Below the pieces are notes generated by a model. It saw only the letters and a program-made list of their open reading frames with translations, was not told where the DNA came from and did no database searches. From Syntrophaceae bacterium UBA6109 (GTDB lineage: Bacteria; Desulfobacterota; Syntrophia; Syntrophales; UBA6109): DNA of 64,000 nucleotides. This document shows positions 17,460 to 25,269 of this stretch, piece by piece. Position 1 is the stretch's first letter; each line of letters starts with the position of its first letter. A program made the position numbers and the translations under genes. Location: the NCBI GenBank assembly GCA_002428445.1, contig DIWJ01000057.1:18358-82357 (forward strand), in the 5' to 3' direction.

Positions 17460-17921
17460 TTACGACTTGCCGCCTTTTTCGAGCGCCGCCTTCAGTTTGT
17501 CCGCTAGGCTTCCCAAGCCCCCCGATGCCTTCCCTTCCTCGTAAGCGACACCGTAATCGCGTGCGCCGGCGGATCCTTCCAGATAGTCGCCCAGCAGCTC
17601 CCGGCTGTGGGCGTCTTCATGGCAATAGACGCAGAGATTTTCCCAGTTGCTCCCGTCAGCCGGATTGTTGTGGTGGTTGCCGTCCTTGTGATGAACCGTA
17701 AGCAGGCGCCGGGTTGCCCCTTCGAATGAGCGTCCGCAACGCGCACAGACAAGACCGTGGATGGCCAGAGATCGTTCGCGGTAATCCTCCCCGGGCGGTT
17801 TCTCCTGCGCCTTCTTCAGGTCGCGGACCACCTCTTCGGGCGACCGCGACGGGGCAGCGCCGTCGCCCGTGGATTTCGACCGGATCCTCCCCCACTTGCT
17901 TCCGTAGGTGACCTTCGTCAT
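17460..17921 (-). CDS. HNH nuclease family protein (YajD-like)
   Basis: The 153-residue protein has a zinc-bound HNH fold: CARCGRSF near residue 60, LTVHHKDGNHHNNP with the catalytic His, NLCVYCHEDAHS near residue 100. This corresponds to the ...C-x2-C...HH...N...C-x2-CH... pattern of the YajD family. The tail after residue 115 is Gly/Lys-rich and probably disordered. It is convergent with the zinc-ribbon gene with only 21 bp between. Stand-alone HNH proteins of this group are common chromosomal genes of unknown role; there is no methyltransferase or restriction partner nearby. Confidence 0.8.
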   Translation of the reverse strand: MTKVTYGSKWGRIRSKSTGDGAAPSRSPEEVVRDLKKAQEKPPGEDYRERSLAIHGLVCARCGRSFEGATRRLLTVHHKDGNHHNNPADGSNWENLCVYCHEDAHSRELLGDYLEGSAGARDYGVAYEEGKASGGLGSLADKLKAALEKGGKS

Positions 17922-18076
17922 TTTTCGTGTCGACTCGAACCAGCAGCAAGGGCGTCACGCCGCGTCCATGCCGCGGGAGATGCGAACGCCGCAGAACTGA
18001 TCTCGCCGAATCTGAAGGCCCTCCGTAGTTGCGCCCGGAGAGCCTCAATCTTTCAGCACAAGAACGGCGCCCGTCC

Positions 18077-18472
18077 TCAGCCCTTGAAACGGTAAGCCTC
18101 CAGGAAGGCCCCGATTCCTTTCTGCAGAGCGGCGAAGTCCCTGAGCCTCCTCCAAAGAGGAAGGCGTACCCCTTCCTGGACAATCGTTTCAAAATCCTGG
18201 GAGAGATCCGAAAGAACGCGCCGCACTCTTTGAACCGGCTCCGCGATCTCCTCCACCTCCCGGTTCACTGTCTCGGCCGTCCGTTTCCACAAGGAGGCGA
18301 TTTCCTGAACGTCGGCCAGGATTCCGGGCAGGTTTTCGTTGAGCGTCTGGAGCGCAGCGGCGATATTCCGTGCGGCCCGCCAGCTCTCCAGCAGAAAGGG
18401 CACGCAGCACGCAGCCAGGATCAGGACAGCGACACTGACGAGAAATGCGCTGATGTACAGTAGAGTTTCCAC
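18077..18472 (-). CDS. small DUF948-like membrane-anchored coiled-coil protein
   Basis: From the GTG read at 18472, with a GGGGG ribosome site seven bases upstream, the product is about 131 residues. It has an N-terminal membrane helix (LLYISAFLVSVAVLILAACC) and then a long heptad-rich segment (LNENLPGILADVQEIASLW...TVNREVEEIAEPVQRVRRVL). This is the layout of DUF948 general-stress-type proteins. It lies downstream of the YtxH gene on the same strand, a pairing often seen in bacteria. An upstream ATG at 18550 would overlap the YtxH gene and is less likely. Confidence 0.6.
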   Translation of the reverse strand: METLLYISAFLVSVAVLILAACCVPFLLESWRAARNIAAALQTLNENLPGILADVQEIASLWKRTAETVNREVEEIAEPVQRVRRVLSDLSQDFETIVQEGVRLPLWRRLRDFAALQKGIGAFLEAYRFKG

Positions 18473-18503
18473 TATCGTTCCCCCTTGCGAAAGGGACTGC
18501 GGG

Positions 18504-18884
18504 TCAGGTCGTTTTTGCCTTCTCTTCCTTGTAGGCCTCCACGCCGGCATCGAGCGCCCTCTTCAGACGGCCCTTCTGGTCCTGAAGGACCTCCTTGCCC
18601 TTGCCGGCCAGTTCGCTCGCCTTTCCCTCCACTTCCTCCACCTTTTCCTTTGCCGCCTCTTCCATCTCCCGGAACCGCTTCAAGGCCGCTTCATAGGCCC
18701 GTTTGCTCTTCTCCACGGCGTATTCGTATTCTTCCTTTGCCTTGGTCACAAGCTCATCGGCCTTCCGGGCGATGTCCTCCCGGGTTTCCTTGCCGCTCTT
18801 CGGTGCATACAAGACACCGACCACGACGCCGATGAGGCCGCCGATAAAAAGCCCCTTCACGAAATCGAACTGACGATCCGACAT
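18504..18884 (-). CDS. YtxH domain protein
   Basis: The 126-residue protein begins MSDRQFDFVKGLFIGGLIGVV. One glycine-rich membrane helix is followed by the YtxH hallmark LYAPKSGKETREDI and a strongly charged coiled coil to the end. The chosen ATG (18884) has AAGGAGG just upstream. YtxH proteins are small stress-associated envelope proteins with no defined biochemical role. It is followed 31 bp later by the DUF948-like gene. Confidence 0.8.
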   Translation of the reverse strand: MSDRQFDFVKGLFIGGLIGVVVGVLYAPKSGKETREDIARKADELVTKAKEEYEYAVEKSKRAYEAALKRFREMEEAAKEKVEEVEGKASELAGKGKEVLQDQKGRLKRALDAGVEAYKEEKAKTT

Positions 18885-19048
18885 AAGATGCCCTCCTTTC
18901 GGGTTCTGACCGGATGGCAATGAATGCCTTCCGGGTTTCGTTTCTTTCAACCATCGCGCTGCAGTGGCCGCAGCAGCGACCCAATAGCTCTTGGACTTAA
19001 TGTAACTGATCGATCGGATTATTTCAACGGAAAGGAGACGGGAGACGG

Positions 19049-19090
19049 AAAAAAAACGGCCGGGCCCTTCTTAAGAAAGGTCCGGCCGTT
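19049..19090 (-). terminator. Rho-independent terminator of the lipoprotein gene
   Basis: AACGGCCGG at 19055-19063 pairs with CCGGCCGTT at 19082-19090. In the minus direction the stem is followed by a run of eight T. It is located 24 bp after the lipoprotein stop. Confidence 0.85.
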
Positions 19091-19113
19091 CGAAAAATAT
19101 GCGCCAAGAATTG

Positions 19114-19338
19114 TTACTTGGCTGCGGGCGCCGCCGGTGCGGGCGCTGCCGGAGCCGCGGGGGCTGCCGGAGCCGCAGGCGCTGCCTCGGTCGTTCCGGC
19201 CGCAGGCGCGGGCGCGGGAGCCTCGGTCTTCGCGGGCTCTGCCGGCTTCTGCTCTTCCGCCTTCTTGCATCCGACGACTGCAAAAGAGAACGCCACCAAA
19301 ACAAGCAAGGAAAGGATGATAGCCATTACTTTCTTCAC
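19114..19338 (-). CDS. small Ala/Pro-rich lipoprotein
   Basis: The 74-residue precursor has a lipoprotein signal peptide (MKKVMAIILSLLVLVAFSFA) with a lipobox ending VVGC, so it should be lipid-anchored after cleavage at Cys24. The mature 51 residues are almost only Ala, Pro, Glu and Lys. They include repeats of APAAP encoded by GC-rich repeats of about 17 bp, which could change length by slippage. It is a monocistronic gene between a strong terminator and a divergent promoter. The function is unknown; similar tails act as periplasmic spacers. Confidence 0.65.
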   Translation of the reverse strand: MKKVMAIILSLLVLVAFSFAVVGCKKAEEQKPAEPAKTEAPAPAPAAGTTEAAPAAPAAPAAPAAPAPAAPAAK

Positions 19339-19408
19339 CGCAAGTCACCTCCTTTCAAAGATTTGCCTCCGTCCCGGAAAATGCTTCCAAGTGCGGTAAG
19401 CGGCGCAA

Positions 19409-19436
19409 AAAATACGCCTTTTTTTTGCCTTGTCAA
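19409..19436 (-). promoter_or_regulatory. promoter of the lipoprotein gene
   Basis: Read leftward, TTGACA (19436-19431) and TATTTT (19414-19409) are spaced by 16 bp. Its -35 box overlaps the -35 box of the rightward promoter at 19430-19458. Confidence 0.5.
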
Positions 19437-19458
19437 GAGATATTTATCGCGTTATAAG
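19430..19458 (+). promoter_or_regulatory. promoter of the hydantoinase operon
   Basis: TTGTCA at 19430-19435 and TATAAG at 19453-19458 are separated by 17 bp. The predicted transcript begins upstream of the repeat element, so the repeat would be in the 5' leader. Confidence 0.55.
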
Positions 19459-19477
19459 GTGCCCGGAAAGCCGAGGC

Positions 19478-19597
19478 AATTGAAGCCCTCCGGAGCAGGC
19501 TCCGGAGCATCTTCGATCCCCAAAGAAGGGATCTCAAGCATGATTCGCTCGCTTACCCCGCAGCAAGCTGCGAGGAATGCGCCCGCTGCCGGATTCA
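19478..19597 (+). repeat. three-hairpin interspersed repeat, copy A
   Basis: About 120 bp closely similar to 23066-23185 (inverted) and 54507-54625. It begins ATTGAAG and contains hairpin 1 (CTCCGGAGC/GCTCCGGAG), hairpin 2 (GATCCC/GGGATC), hairpin 3 (CGCAGC/GCTGCG) and ends GCTGCCGGATTCA. An ATG at 19540 inside the repeat is in frame with the following gene. Confidence 0.85.
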
Positions 19598-21261
19598 TGA
19601 TCCTGGGCATTGACGTCGGCGGCACGCACACGGACGCCGTTCTTCTCGAAAACTTCCGGATCAAACGCAAGGTCAAGGTCCCAACCGAAGAGAATCTTCT
19701 CGTCCCCCTCATGAAGGCGACCGCCGAACTCTTCCAAGGTGAAGACCCGAAGAAACTTCAGCGCGTGGTCCTCAGCACCACCATTTCGACCAACGCCATC
19801 GTCCAGCGAAAAATCGAGCGGGTGGGGATGATCCTCATTCCCGGACCGGGGCTCCCGCCGGCGCTGCTGCCTGCGATTCCCGATACCCACTGCCTGACCG
19901 GCTACCTGAACCATCGGGGCATCGAAGTCGAGACCGTCGACCCGCTGCAGCTGGAGGAACTGAAGGAGCGCCTCCGCCGGGAAGGGATCCGCCACCTCGG
20001 CATCGTGGGAAAATTCTGCACCCGCAATCCCCGCCAGGAATTGACCGTGCTCGAGACGATGAAGGATGCCGCGGATCACCTCTCCGTCGGACACCGCCTC
20101 TCGGGCCATCTCAACTTCCCCCGGCGCATCTCGACGACCTACCTGAACGCCGCCGTCTGGAAGATCTATCGGCGCTTCGCAGGGCAGGTGGTCGATTTCG
20201 TCCGCGAAAGAGGCCTGGATGTGCCCATTTACATCCTGAAGGCGGACGGCGGAACCTTTGAAATCGGCCAGTCTGCGGAGTACCCCGTGCAGACGATCCT
20301 CTCCGGACCGGCGGCAAGCATCATGGGAATCCTTCATGCCACCGGCGGAAAGGAAGATGCGATCGCCCTCGACGTCGGGGGCACGACGACGGACATCGCG
20401 ATCTTCGCCGACGGCGTTCCTCTCCTGGAGGCCTTCGGCGTCGCCATCGAAGGGCACAAGACCCTGATCCGCGGTCTGCGGACGAAATCGATCGGCGTCG
20501 GCGGCGACAGCGCCGTGCGATATGCGGACGGCAGGCTTCAGATCGGTCCGGTCCGCGAAGGTCCCGCTGCAGCCTTGGGCGGCCGGTGCGCGACGCCCAC
20601 GGATGCCATGATCGTCCTGAACCTCGCATCCCTCGGCAACCGGGGGAAAGCCGAGGCGGCCATGCAATCCCTTGCCGATGATATGGGAACCACCCGTCTT
20701 CAGGCGGCACAGGCCGTCTTTGACGAGATGTGCCGGAAGATCGCGGTCAGTGTTCAGGACGAGATTGCGGCCATCAACAACAAGCCTGTCTACACGATCC
20801 ACGAGATGCTGGAAGGCAAGCGGCTTGATCCTAAGAAGCTGTTCGTCGTCGGCGGCCCCGCCCCTGCGATCGCCGGCAGTCTCGGCCGTCTTCTCGGCTG
20901 TACTCCGGTCGTGCCGGAAAATGCCGAAGTCGCCAACGCCGTCGGCGCCGCCCTCGCGCGGACAACGGCGGAACTGACCGTGCACGCGGACACGGAGCGC
21001 GGCACGCTGAGCATCGTGGAAGAGGGAATACTGATCGACATCCCCCGGCAATTCTCGCGGGATGACGCCGTGCGGATCGGACGCGAGAAGCTCCGGGAAA
21101 AGGCGCTCCGCATGGGAGCTGCCGAGGCCGACCTGGAAATCGAGATCATCGAAGACCAGTCCTTCAACATGGTCCGGGAATACTGCACGACGGGAAGAAA
21201 CATCCGCGTCAAGCTCCAGGTCAAACCCGGATTCGTCAGCGGACGGAAGGAAGGAACGTAG
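19597..21261 (+). CDS. hydantoinase A / oxoprolinase family protein (HyuA-like)
   Basis: The 554-residue protein starts MILGIDVGGTHTDAVLL, the ASKHA-type nucleotide-binding motif of Hydt_A_N. It contains ALDVGGTTTDIAIFADG near residue 260, typical of the Hydantoinase_A domain. It is shorter than ATP-dependent N-methylhydantoinase or oxoprolinase A subunits and there is no HyuB gene next to it, so it belongs to a stand-alone group of unknown substrate. ATG 19597 lies exactly at the end of a repeat element and has no Shine-Dalgarno. The in-frame ATG at 19540 inside the repeat, with GAAGGGA upstream, may be the real start and would add 19 repeat-encoded residues. The next gene follows immediately. 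Confidence 0.75.
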   Translation: MILGIDVGGTHTDAVLLENFRIKRKVKVPTEENLLVPLMKATAELFQGEDPKKLQRVVLSTTISTNAIVQRKIERVGMILIPGPGLPPALLPAIPDTHCLTGYLNHRGIEVETVDPLQLEELKERLRREGIRHLGIVGKFCTRNPRQELTVLETMKDAADHLSVGHRLSGHLNFPRRISTTYLNAAVWKIYRRFAGQVVDFVRERGLDVPIYILKADGGTFEIGQSAEYPVQTILSGPAASIMGILHATGGKEDAIALDVGGTTTDIAIFADGVPLLEAFGVAIEGHKTLIRGLRTKSIGVGGDSAVRYADGRLQIGPVREGPAAALGGRCATPTDAMIVLNLASLGNRGKAEAAMQSLADDMGTTRLQAAQAVFDEMCRKIAVSVQDEIAAINNKPVYTIHEMLEGKRLDPKKLFVVGGPAPAIAGSLGRLLGCTPVVPENAEVANAVGAALARTTAELTVHADTERGTLSIVEEGILIDIPRQFSRDDAVRIGREKLREKALRMGAAEADLEIEIIEDQSFNMVREYCTTGRNIRVKLQVKPGFVSGRKEGT

Positions 21262-21262
21262 C

Positions 21263-22576
21263 ATGGACAAGAGGAAGCGCAGAACCGGCCTCGTCTTCTT
21301 CCCCGCTTTCGATTGGGCCATATCGTCTTCGCATCCGGAACGGGAAGAACGGCTTCTCTATACGCAGGACCAGGTGTTCGAAGAGGGGCTTCTCGACTTT
21401 GACAACATCATCGAATACAAGCCCGGCCTGGCGACCTACGCGCAGATCGACCGCGCCCACATCTGCGTCCCCGATGCGGCCGGCGTCGTCACCGAGTCGC
21501 ACCTGATTTCCGCGGGCGGGGCAATTACGGCGGCGGACAAGGTGATGAGAAAAGAAGTCGACAACGCCTTCGCGCTCGTGCGGCCGCCGGGACACCACGC
21601 GATGCTTGTCGTGCATGGAGCCCGCGGCTTCTGCAACGTCAATATCGAGGCGATCATGATCGAGCACATCCGCGCGCAGTACGGCGTGCGGAAGATCGCC
21701 GTCATCGACACGGACTGCCACCACGGCGACGGGACGCAGGACATCTACTGGAACGATCCGGACACCCTGTGCATCTCCATCCACCAGGACGGCCGCACCC
21801 TTTATCCGGGCACCGGATTCCGCGACGAACTCGGCGGTCCCAACGCGCTGGGGGCGACGATTAACGTTCCGCTCCCGCCCCGGACGTCCGACGAGGGATT
21901 TCTCTACGTGCTGGACAATGTCATCCAGCCGATCCTCGGCGAATTTCAGCCGGAGATCGTGATCAACTCGGCGGGACAGGACAATCATTATACCGACCCC
22001 ATCACGAACATGCGGTTCAGCGCCCAGGGGTACGCCCTGCTCAACGAAAAACTCGCTCCCGATATCGCCGTTCTGGAGGGGGGCTACTCCATAGAGAAGG
22101 CGCTTCCCTACGTCAATGTCGGCATCATCCTCGCCATGGCCGGCCTCGATTACGGCGCCGTGCGCGAACCCGATTACGACCCCCTGTCGCTGCGCCAATC
22201 CGACGAGATCCGGCGGACGATCGAGGCGGAATCCCGGGCCGTTATGGACCTCTGGCGGCGGCGGGAGGAGCTGAGGGACGAAGTCGCCGGCGATGCCCGT
22301 TACGTCAAACGCAAGAAGCAGATCTTCTACGACACCGACGGGATCCGTGAATACCAGGAAGAAACGGTCCGCGTCTGCAACACTTGCGGCGGGCTCGTGA
22401 TGATCGACTCCATCGCCGACACGGGCAACCGCATCTACGCCGTGATCCTCCCCCGCCGCGCCTGCCCGGAATGCCGCGAAAACGGCGAAGGCATCTACGA
22501 CCGCATCGGCAAGGGGCAGTACCGGCATATCTATTTCCAGGACAAGGACAACGATGTCTTCCGCGTCAAACCGTAG
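21263..22576 (+). CDS. histone deacetylase-like amidohydrolase with C-terminal zinc ribbon
   Basis: The 437-residue protein is of the arginase/deacetylase fold. It shows RPPGHHA (catalytic His pair region), DTDCHHGDGTQ (Asp and His zinc ligands), NSAGQDNHYTDP (third ligand Asp; the usual Phe before Asp is Gln) and LEGGYS. After about residue 370 it has an extra domain with CNTCGG and CPEC, a probable zinc ribbon not present in ordinary acetylpolyamine amidohydrolases. AAGGAA precedes the ATG at 21263, one base after the HyuA stop. It should hydrolyse an acyl-amide; the substrate is unknown. Confidence 0.85.
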   Translation: MDKRKRRTGLVFFPAFDWAISSSHPEREERLLYTQDQVFEEGLLDFDNIIEYKPGLATYAQIDRAHICVPDAAGVVTESHLISAGGAITAADKVMRKEVDNAFALVRPPGHHAMLVVHGARGFCNVNIEAIMIEHIRAQYGVRKIAVIDTDCHHGDGTQDIYWNDPDTLCISIHQDGRTLYPGTGFRDELGGPNALGATINVPLPPRTSDEGFLYVLDNVIQPILGEFQPEIVINSAGQDNHYTDPITNMRFSAQGYALLNEKLAPDIAVLEGGYSIEKALPYVNVGIILAMAGLDYGAVREPDYDPLSLRQSDEIRRTIEAESRAVMDLWRRREELRDEVAGDARYVKRKKQIFYDTDGIREYQEETVRVCNTCGGLVMIDSIADTGNRIYAVILPRRACPECRENGEGIYDRIGKGQYRHIYFQDKDNDVFRVKP

Positions 22577-22604
22577 GAAGGCAAGTCTCAGGAAGGAACC
22601 CTCC

Positions 22605-23006
22605 ATGGACGAAAACGAACGCAGGAAACGAACGCAGGAAACCGCACAGAAGCTCTTCGCCGGAGGGATGAAACTCGATCCTCCTTATAAGACCTGGCGC
22701 GAGTTCGACCGGGATCTCGCCAACGATTTTTCGATGTTCATCACAGGGAATCTCTATTCGAGGACGGTCCTGACCCTTCCGGAGAGGCAACTCGTCGCCT
22801 GCGCCATGCTGGCGGCACTCCGGGCCGGGGAGGAACTCCGTCTTCACGTGAACGCCGCCTTGAACGTCGGCTGCGACCGCAGGAAACTCGCCGAGGTCTT
22901 CTTTCAGCTTGGCACCTATGCCGGCATGCCGGCCGTGAACGAGGCCCTGGCCATATACCGCGATGTTCTGAAGGAACGCGGTGAGTGGCCCCTCGCACCG
23001 GCTTGA
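22605..23006 (+). CDS. carboxymuconolactone decarboxylase family protein (AhpD-like fold)
   Basis: The 133-residue all-helical protein shows the CMD core (LPERQLVACAMLAALRAGEELRLHVNAALNVGCDRRKLAEVFFQ). The CxxC of AhpD peroxidases is missing; only one Cys is seen, in VGCD. It is therefore closer to gamma-carboxymuconolactone decarboxylase-type members than to AhpD. It is the third gene of the hydantoinase/deacetylase operon, 28 bp downstream, with AGGAAGGAA upstream of the ATG. The reaction is unknown. Confidence 0.75.
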   Translation: MDENERRKRTQETAQKLFAGGMKLDPPYKTWREFDRDLANDFSMFITGNLYSRTVLTLPERQLVACAMLAALRAGEELRLHVNAALNVGCDRRKLAEVFFQLGTYAGMPAVNEALAIYRDVLKERGEWPLAPA

Positions 23007-23065
23007 GATTCCGCTCCGGTTTCTCCCTTTCGCGAACCGCGGCCGGGGACTGACACCGGCAAGAT

Positions 23066-23185
23066 TGAATCCGGCAGCGAGCGAATTCCCCGCGGCTTGC
23101 TGCGGGGTAAGCGAGCGAATCATGTTTGAGATCCCTTCCTTAGGGGATCGAAGATTCTCCGGAGCCTGCTCCGGAGAACTTCAAT
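23066..23185 (-). repeat. three-hairpin interspersed repeat, copy B (inverted)
   Basis: On the minus strand it reads ATTGAAGTTCTCCGGAGCAGG..., the same order of three hairpins as copies A and C, ending GCTGCCGGATTCA at 23066. It lies in the spacer between the carboxymuconolactone-decarboxylase gene and msrA. No promoter or gene is evident inside it. Confidence 0.85.
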
Positions 23186-23257
23186 GCTTTGCCCGGCCCG
23201 CTTCGGGAACATTTTCTGCAAGGTGACGCCTCGATTCTCTTCGATTTGTTGTCCCAT

Positions 23258-23286
23258 TTGACATTCCCCGTACCGTCATTAACATT
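23258..23286 (+). promoter_or_regulatory. possible promoter of msrA
   Basis: A perfect TTGACA at 23258-23263 is followed after 17 bp by AACATT, a poor -10 box. It is placed 35 bp upstream of the msrA start, which is reasonable. Confidence 0.35.
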
Positions 23287-23320
23287 GGACTAATGAATGA
23301 TGATTCGATCGGAGGGTCCT

Positions 23321-23947
23321 ATGAAAAAATGGGTCCTGCTCTTTTTTTCGCTGCTTGTGGCGGGAAGTATGCTCTTGGGCAATGCGCAAGGGGAGGTAAA
23401 GAAAGGCATGGAGAAGACCGATATCGCTGTGGAAACGGCCATCCTGGCCGGCGGCTGCTTCTGGTGTGTGGAGTCCGATCTTGAAAAAGTCCCGGGGATC
23501 GTTTCCGTGATTTCCGGCTATACCGGCGGGCAGGATGCAAATCCAACCTATGAAAACTACGCCAAGTCCGGTCATATCGAAGCGGTGGAGGTCCGCTACG
23601 ACCCCCGCCGGCTCACCTACGAAAAGCTGCTCGACGTTTTCTGGAAAAGCATCGATCCGACGGACCCGGGCGGCCAGTTTGTGGACCGCGGGCCGCAGTA
23701 TCGAAGCGCGATCTTCTATTTGAATGAAGAGCAGCGCGTCCTCGCGGAAAAATCGAAGGCGGACCTGGCGAAATCGGGACGGTTCGATAAACCGATCGCC
23801 ACGGAGATTCTGAAGGCGGGGAAGTTTTATCCGGCCGAAGAGTATCACCAGGACTACTACAAGAAGAGCTCCCTGCGATACAGGTTCTACCGAAGCGGAT
23901 CAGGGCGGGATAGTTTCCTGAAGAAGGCGTGGGGCGGGAAGAAATGA
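23321..23947 (+). CDS. msrA: peptide-methionine (S)-S-oxide reductase, exported
   Basis: The 208-residue protein has a signal peptide (KKWVLLFFSLLVAGSMLLGNAQG) and then an MsrA domain with the catalytic GGCFWC near residue 45, SGYTGG, GHIEAVEV, RGPQYRSAIFY and YHQDYY. It reduces methionine-S-sulfoxide in proteins; export places it in the periplasm. There is no fused MsrB and no obvious C-terminal resolving Cys. The ATG at 23321 has GGAGGG five bases upstream and gives the best signal peptide. Confidence 0.9.
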   Translation: MKKWVLLFFSLLVAGSMLLGNAQGEVKKGMEKTDIAVETAILAGGCFWCVESDLEKVPGIVSVISGYTGGQDANPTYENYAKSGHIEAVEVRYDPRRLTYEKLLDVFWKSIDPTDPGGQFVDRGPQYRSAIFYLNEEQRVLAEKSKADLAKSGRFDKPIATEILKAGKFYPAEEYHQDYYKKSSLRYRFYRSGSGRDSFLKKAWGGKK

Positions 23948-24021
23948 CGCAGAACGGCACGTTTATCAAACAGTGCGAAAAATAGGCGCGGCGGCTCCGC
24001 GAAGCGGGCTCGGGGCGCTCC

Positions 24022-25224
24022 ATGATTTTTGGATTGACATTTTCATCTCTCCGTCTGGTCGTCCTGTCCCTTGCGGTTCTGGCCCAGATCTATCTGTTTT
24101 ACCGCGCCCGGAGGGCGATCCGATCGCTGCGTCGCTCCGATCGCTTCAAGTCCCTGGCCGTCTCCGCAACAGGCGCCGCGATTCTTCTTCTTTTCGCGCT
24201 GAACCTCTACATCCTCTTCCGGCCCATTCCGTGGGCTTACCCGTCCACGCTGGCGCAGATCGGTTTCTTCTATCCCCCGGCGGTGTGGGGACTGGGTTCC
24301 GTCTTCTCCGCGCTGCTTCTCCTGCTCTTCCAGATGGCGGGCGGAACGGTGAAGTTCGCCACGCATCTTCTGAGAAAAATCGCCTGCCGGGCGGCGGCAA
24401 CCGCTCCGCCCGATTCCGGACGGCGCAGTTTTCTCCGGGCCGGCGCGGGCGCGCTCTTCGCAACGCCCATCCTGCTGAGCGGATACGGCGCCGCCTACGC
24501 CGGTCGGAAAGGCGATGTGCAGGAGCTTGTCCTGCCCTTCGGCCGCTCCCTGCGGGTCGTCCAGCTCACCGACATCCATGCCGGTCTCTACATGAACCGC
24601 GAACAGCTCCGCTGCTACGCCGACAAGGTCATCTCGCTGCAACCCGATCTCTTCGTCCTCACCGGGGACTACATATCGAACTCCCTGTCCTTTCTTCCCG
24701 GCTGCCTTGAAGAGATGGCGCGGATCCGTACCCCTTGCGGCACCTTCGCGACGCTGGGCAACCATGAGCACTGGTACGCGGGACTCGGCGAGCTCCGGGA
24801 GATTTTCCGCAAGAGCGGCATTCCCCTCCTCAACAACGAGCACCGCCTGATTTCGACCGAACGGGGCCCCTTCGCCGTTGCCGGGATCGACGATCTCCGC
24901 AACGGCGCCCCCGACCTGAACGCGGCCCTGCGCGGGTTGAATGCGTCCATTCCCACGCTTCTCCTGTCCCATCGACCCGAGATCTTTCCCCAGGCGGCGG
25001 GTCGCGCGGTCCCGCTGACCCTGTCGGGCCACTACCACGGCGGCCAGATCAAGATCGGCCCGCCGGGCGCCGGCGTCAGCCTGGCCCACCTGCGGACACC
25101 CTATCCCGAAGGCTTGTACCGAATCGGCGCTTCCCGTCTCTACGTGAGCCGCGGGATCGGCACCACCTTCACCCCGGTGCGCCTGAATGCACCGCCGGAA
25201 GTCACCCTCATCGAATTGACGTAA
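24022..25224 (+). CDS. membrane-anchored calcineurin-like metallophosphoesterase (YkuE/YaeI-like)
   Basis: The 400-residue protein has about four N-terminal membrane helices (residues 1-115) and a twin-arginine-like segment (RRSFLRAGAGALFATPILLSG) before the catalytic domain. The phosphoesterase motifs are visible: LTDIHAG, LTGDYIS, GNHEHW and SGHYHGGQ. These give a dinuclear metal centre. Family members cleave phosphodiester or pyrophosphate bonds of lipids such as UDP-diacylglucosamine, and the substrate here is not known. No strong ribosome site precedes the ATG. Confidence 0.8.
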   Translation: MIFGLTFSSLRLVVLSLAVLAQIYLFYRARRAIRSLRRSDRFKSLAVSATGAAILLLFALNLYILFRPIPWAYPSTLAQIGFFYPPAVWGLGSVFSALLLLLFQMAGGTVKFATHLLRKIACRAAATAPPDSGRRSFLRAGAGALFATPILLSGYGAAYAGRKGDVQELVLPFGRSLRVVQLTDIHAGLYMNREQLRCYADKVISLQPDLFVLTGDYISNSLSFLPGCLEEMARIRTPCGTFATLGNHEHWYAGLGELREIFRKSGIPLLNNEHRLISTERGPFAVAGIDDLRNGAPDLNAALRGLNASIPTLLLSHRPEIFPQAAGRAVPLTLSGHYHGGQIKIGPPGAGVSLAHLRTPYPEGLYRIGASRLYVSRGIGTTFTPVRLNAPPEVTLIELT

Positions 25225-25269
25225 AGACGATGGAAGAAGACGTCCCGCGATGTCCGCGTGTCCGATTTC

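Noticed and set aside
19114..19338. Ala/Pro-coding repeats as a microsatellite or CRISPR-like array
   Set aside because: The repeats are imperfect, in frame and have no spacers; they are explained by the low-complexity lipoprotein tail.
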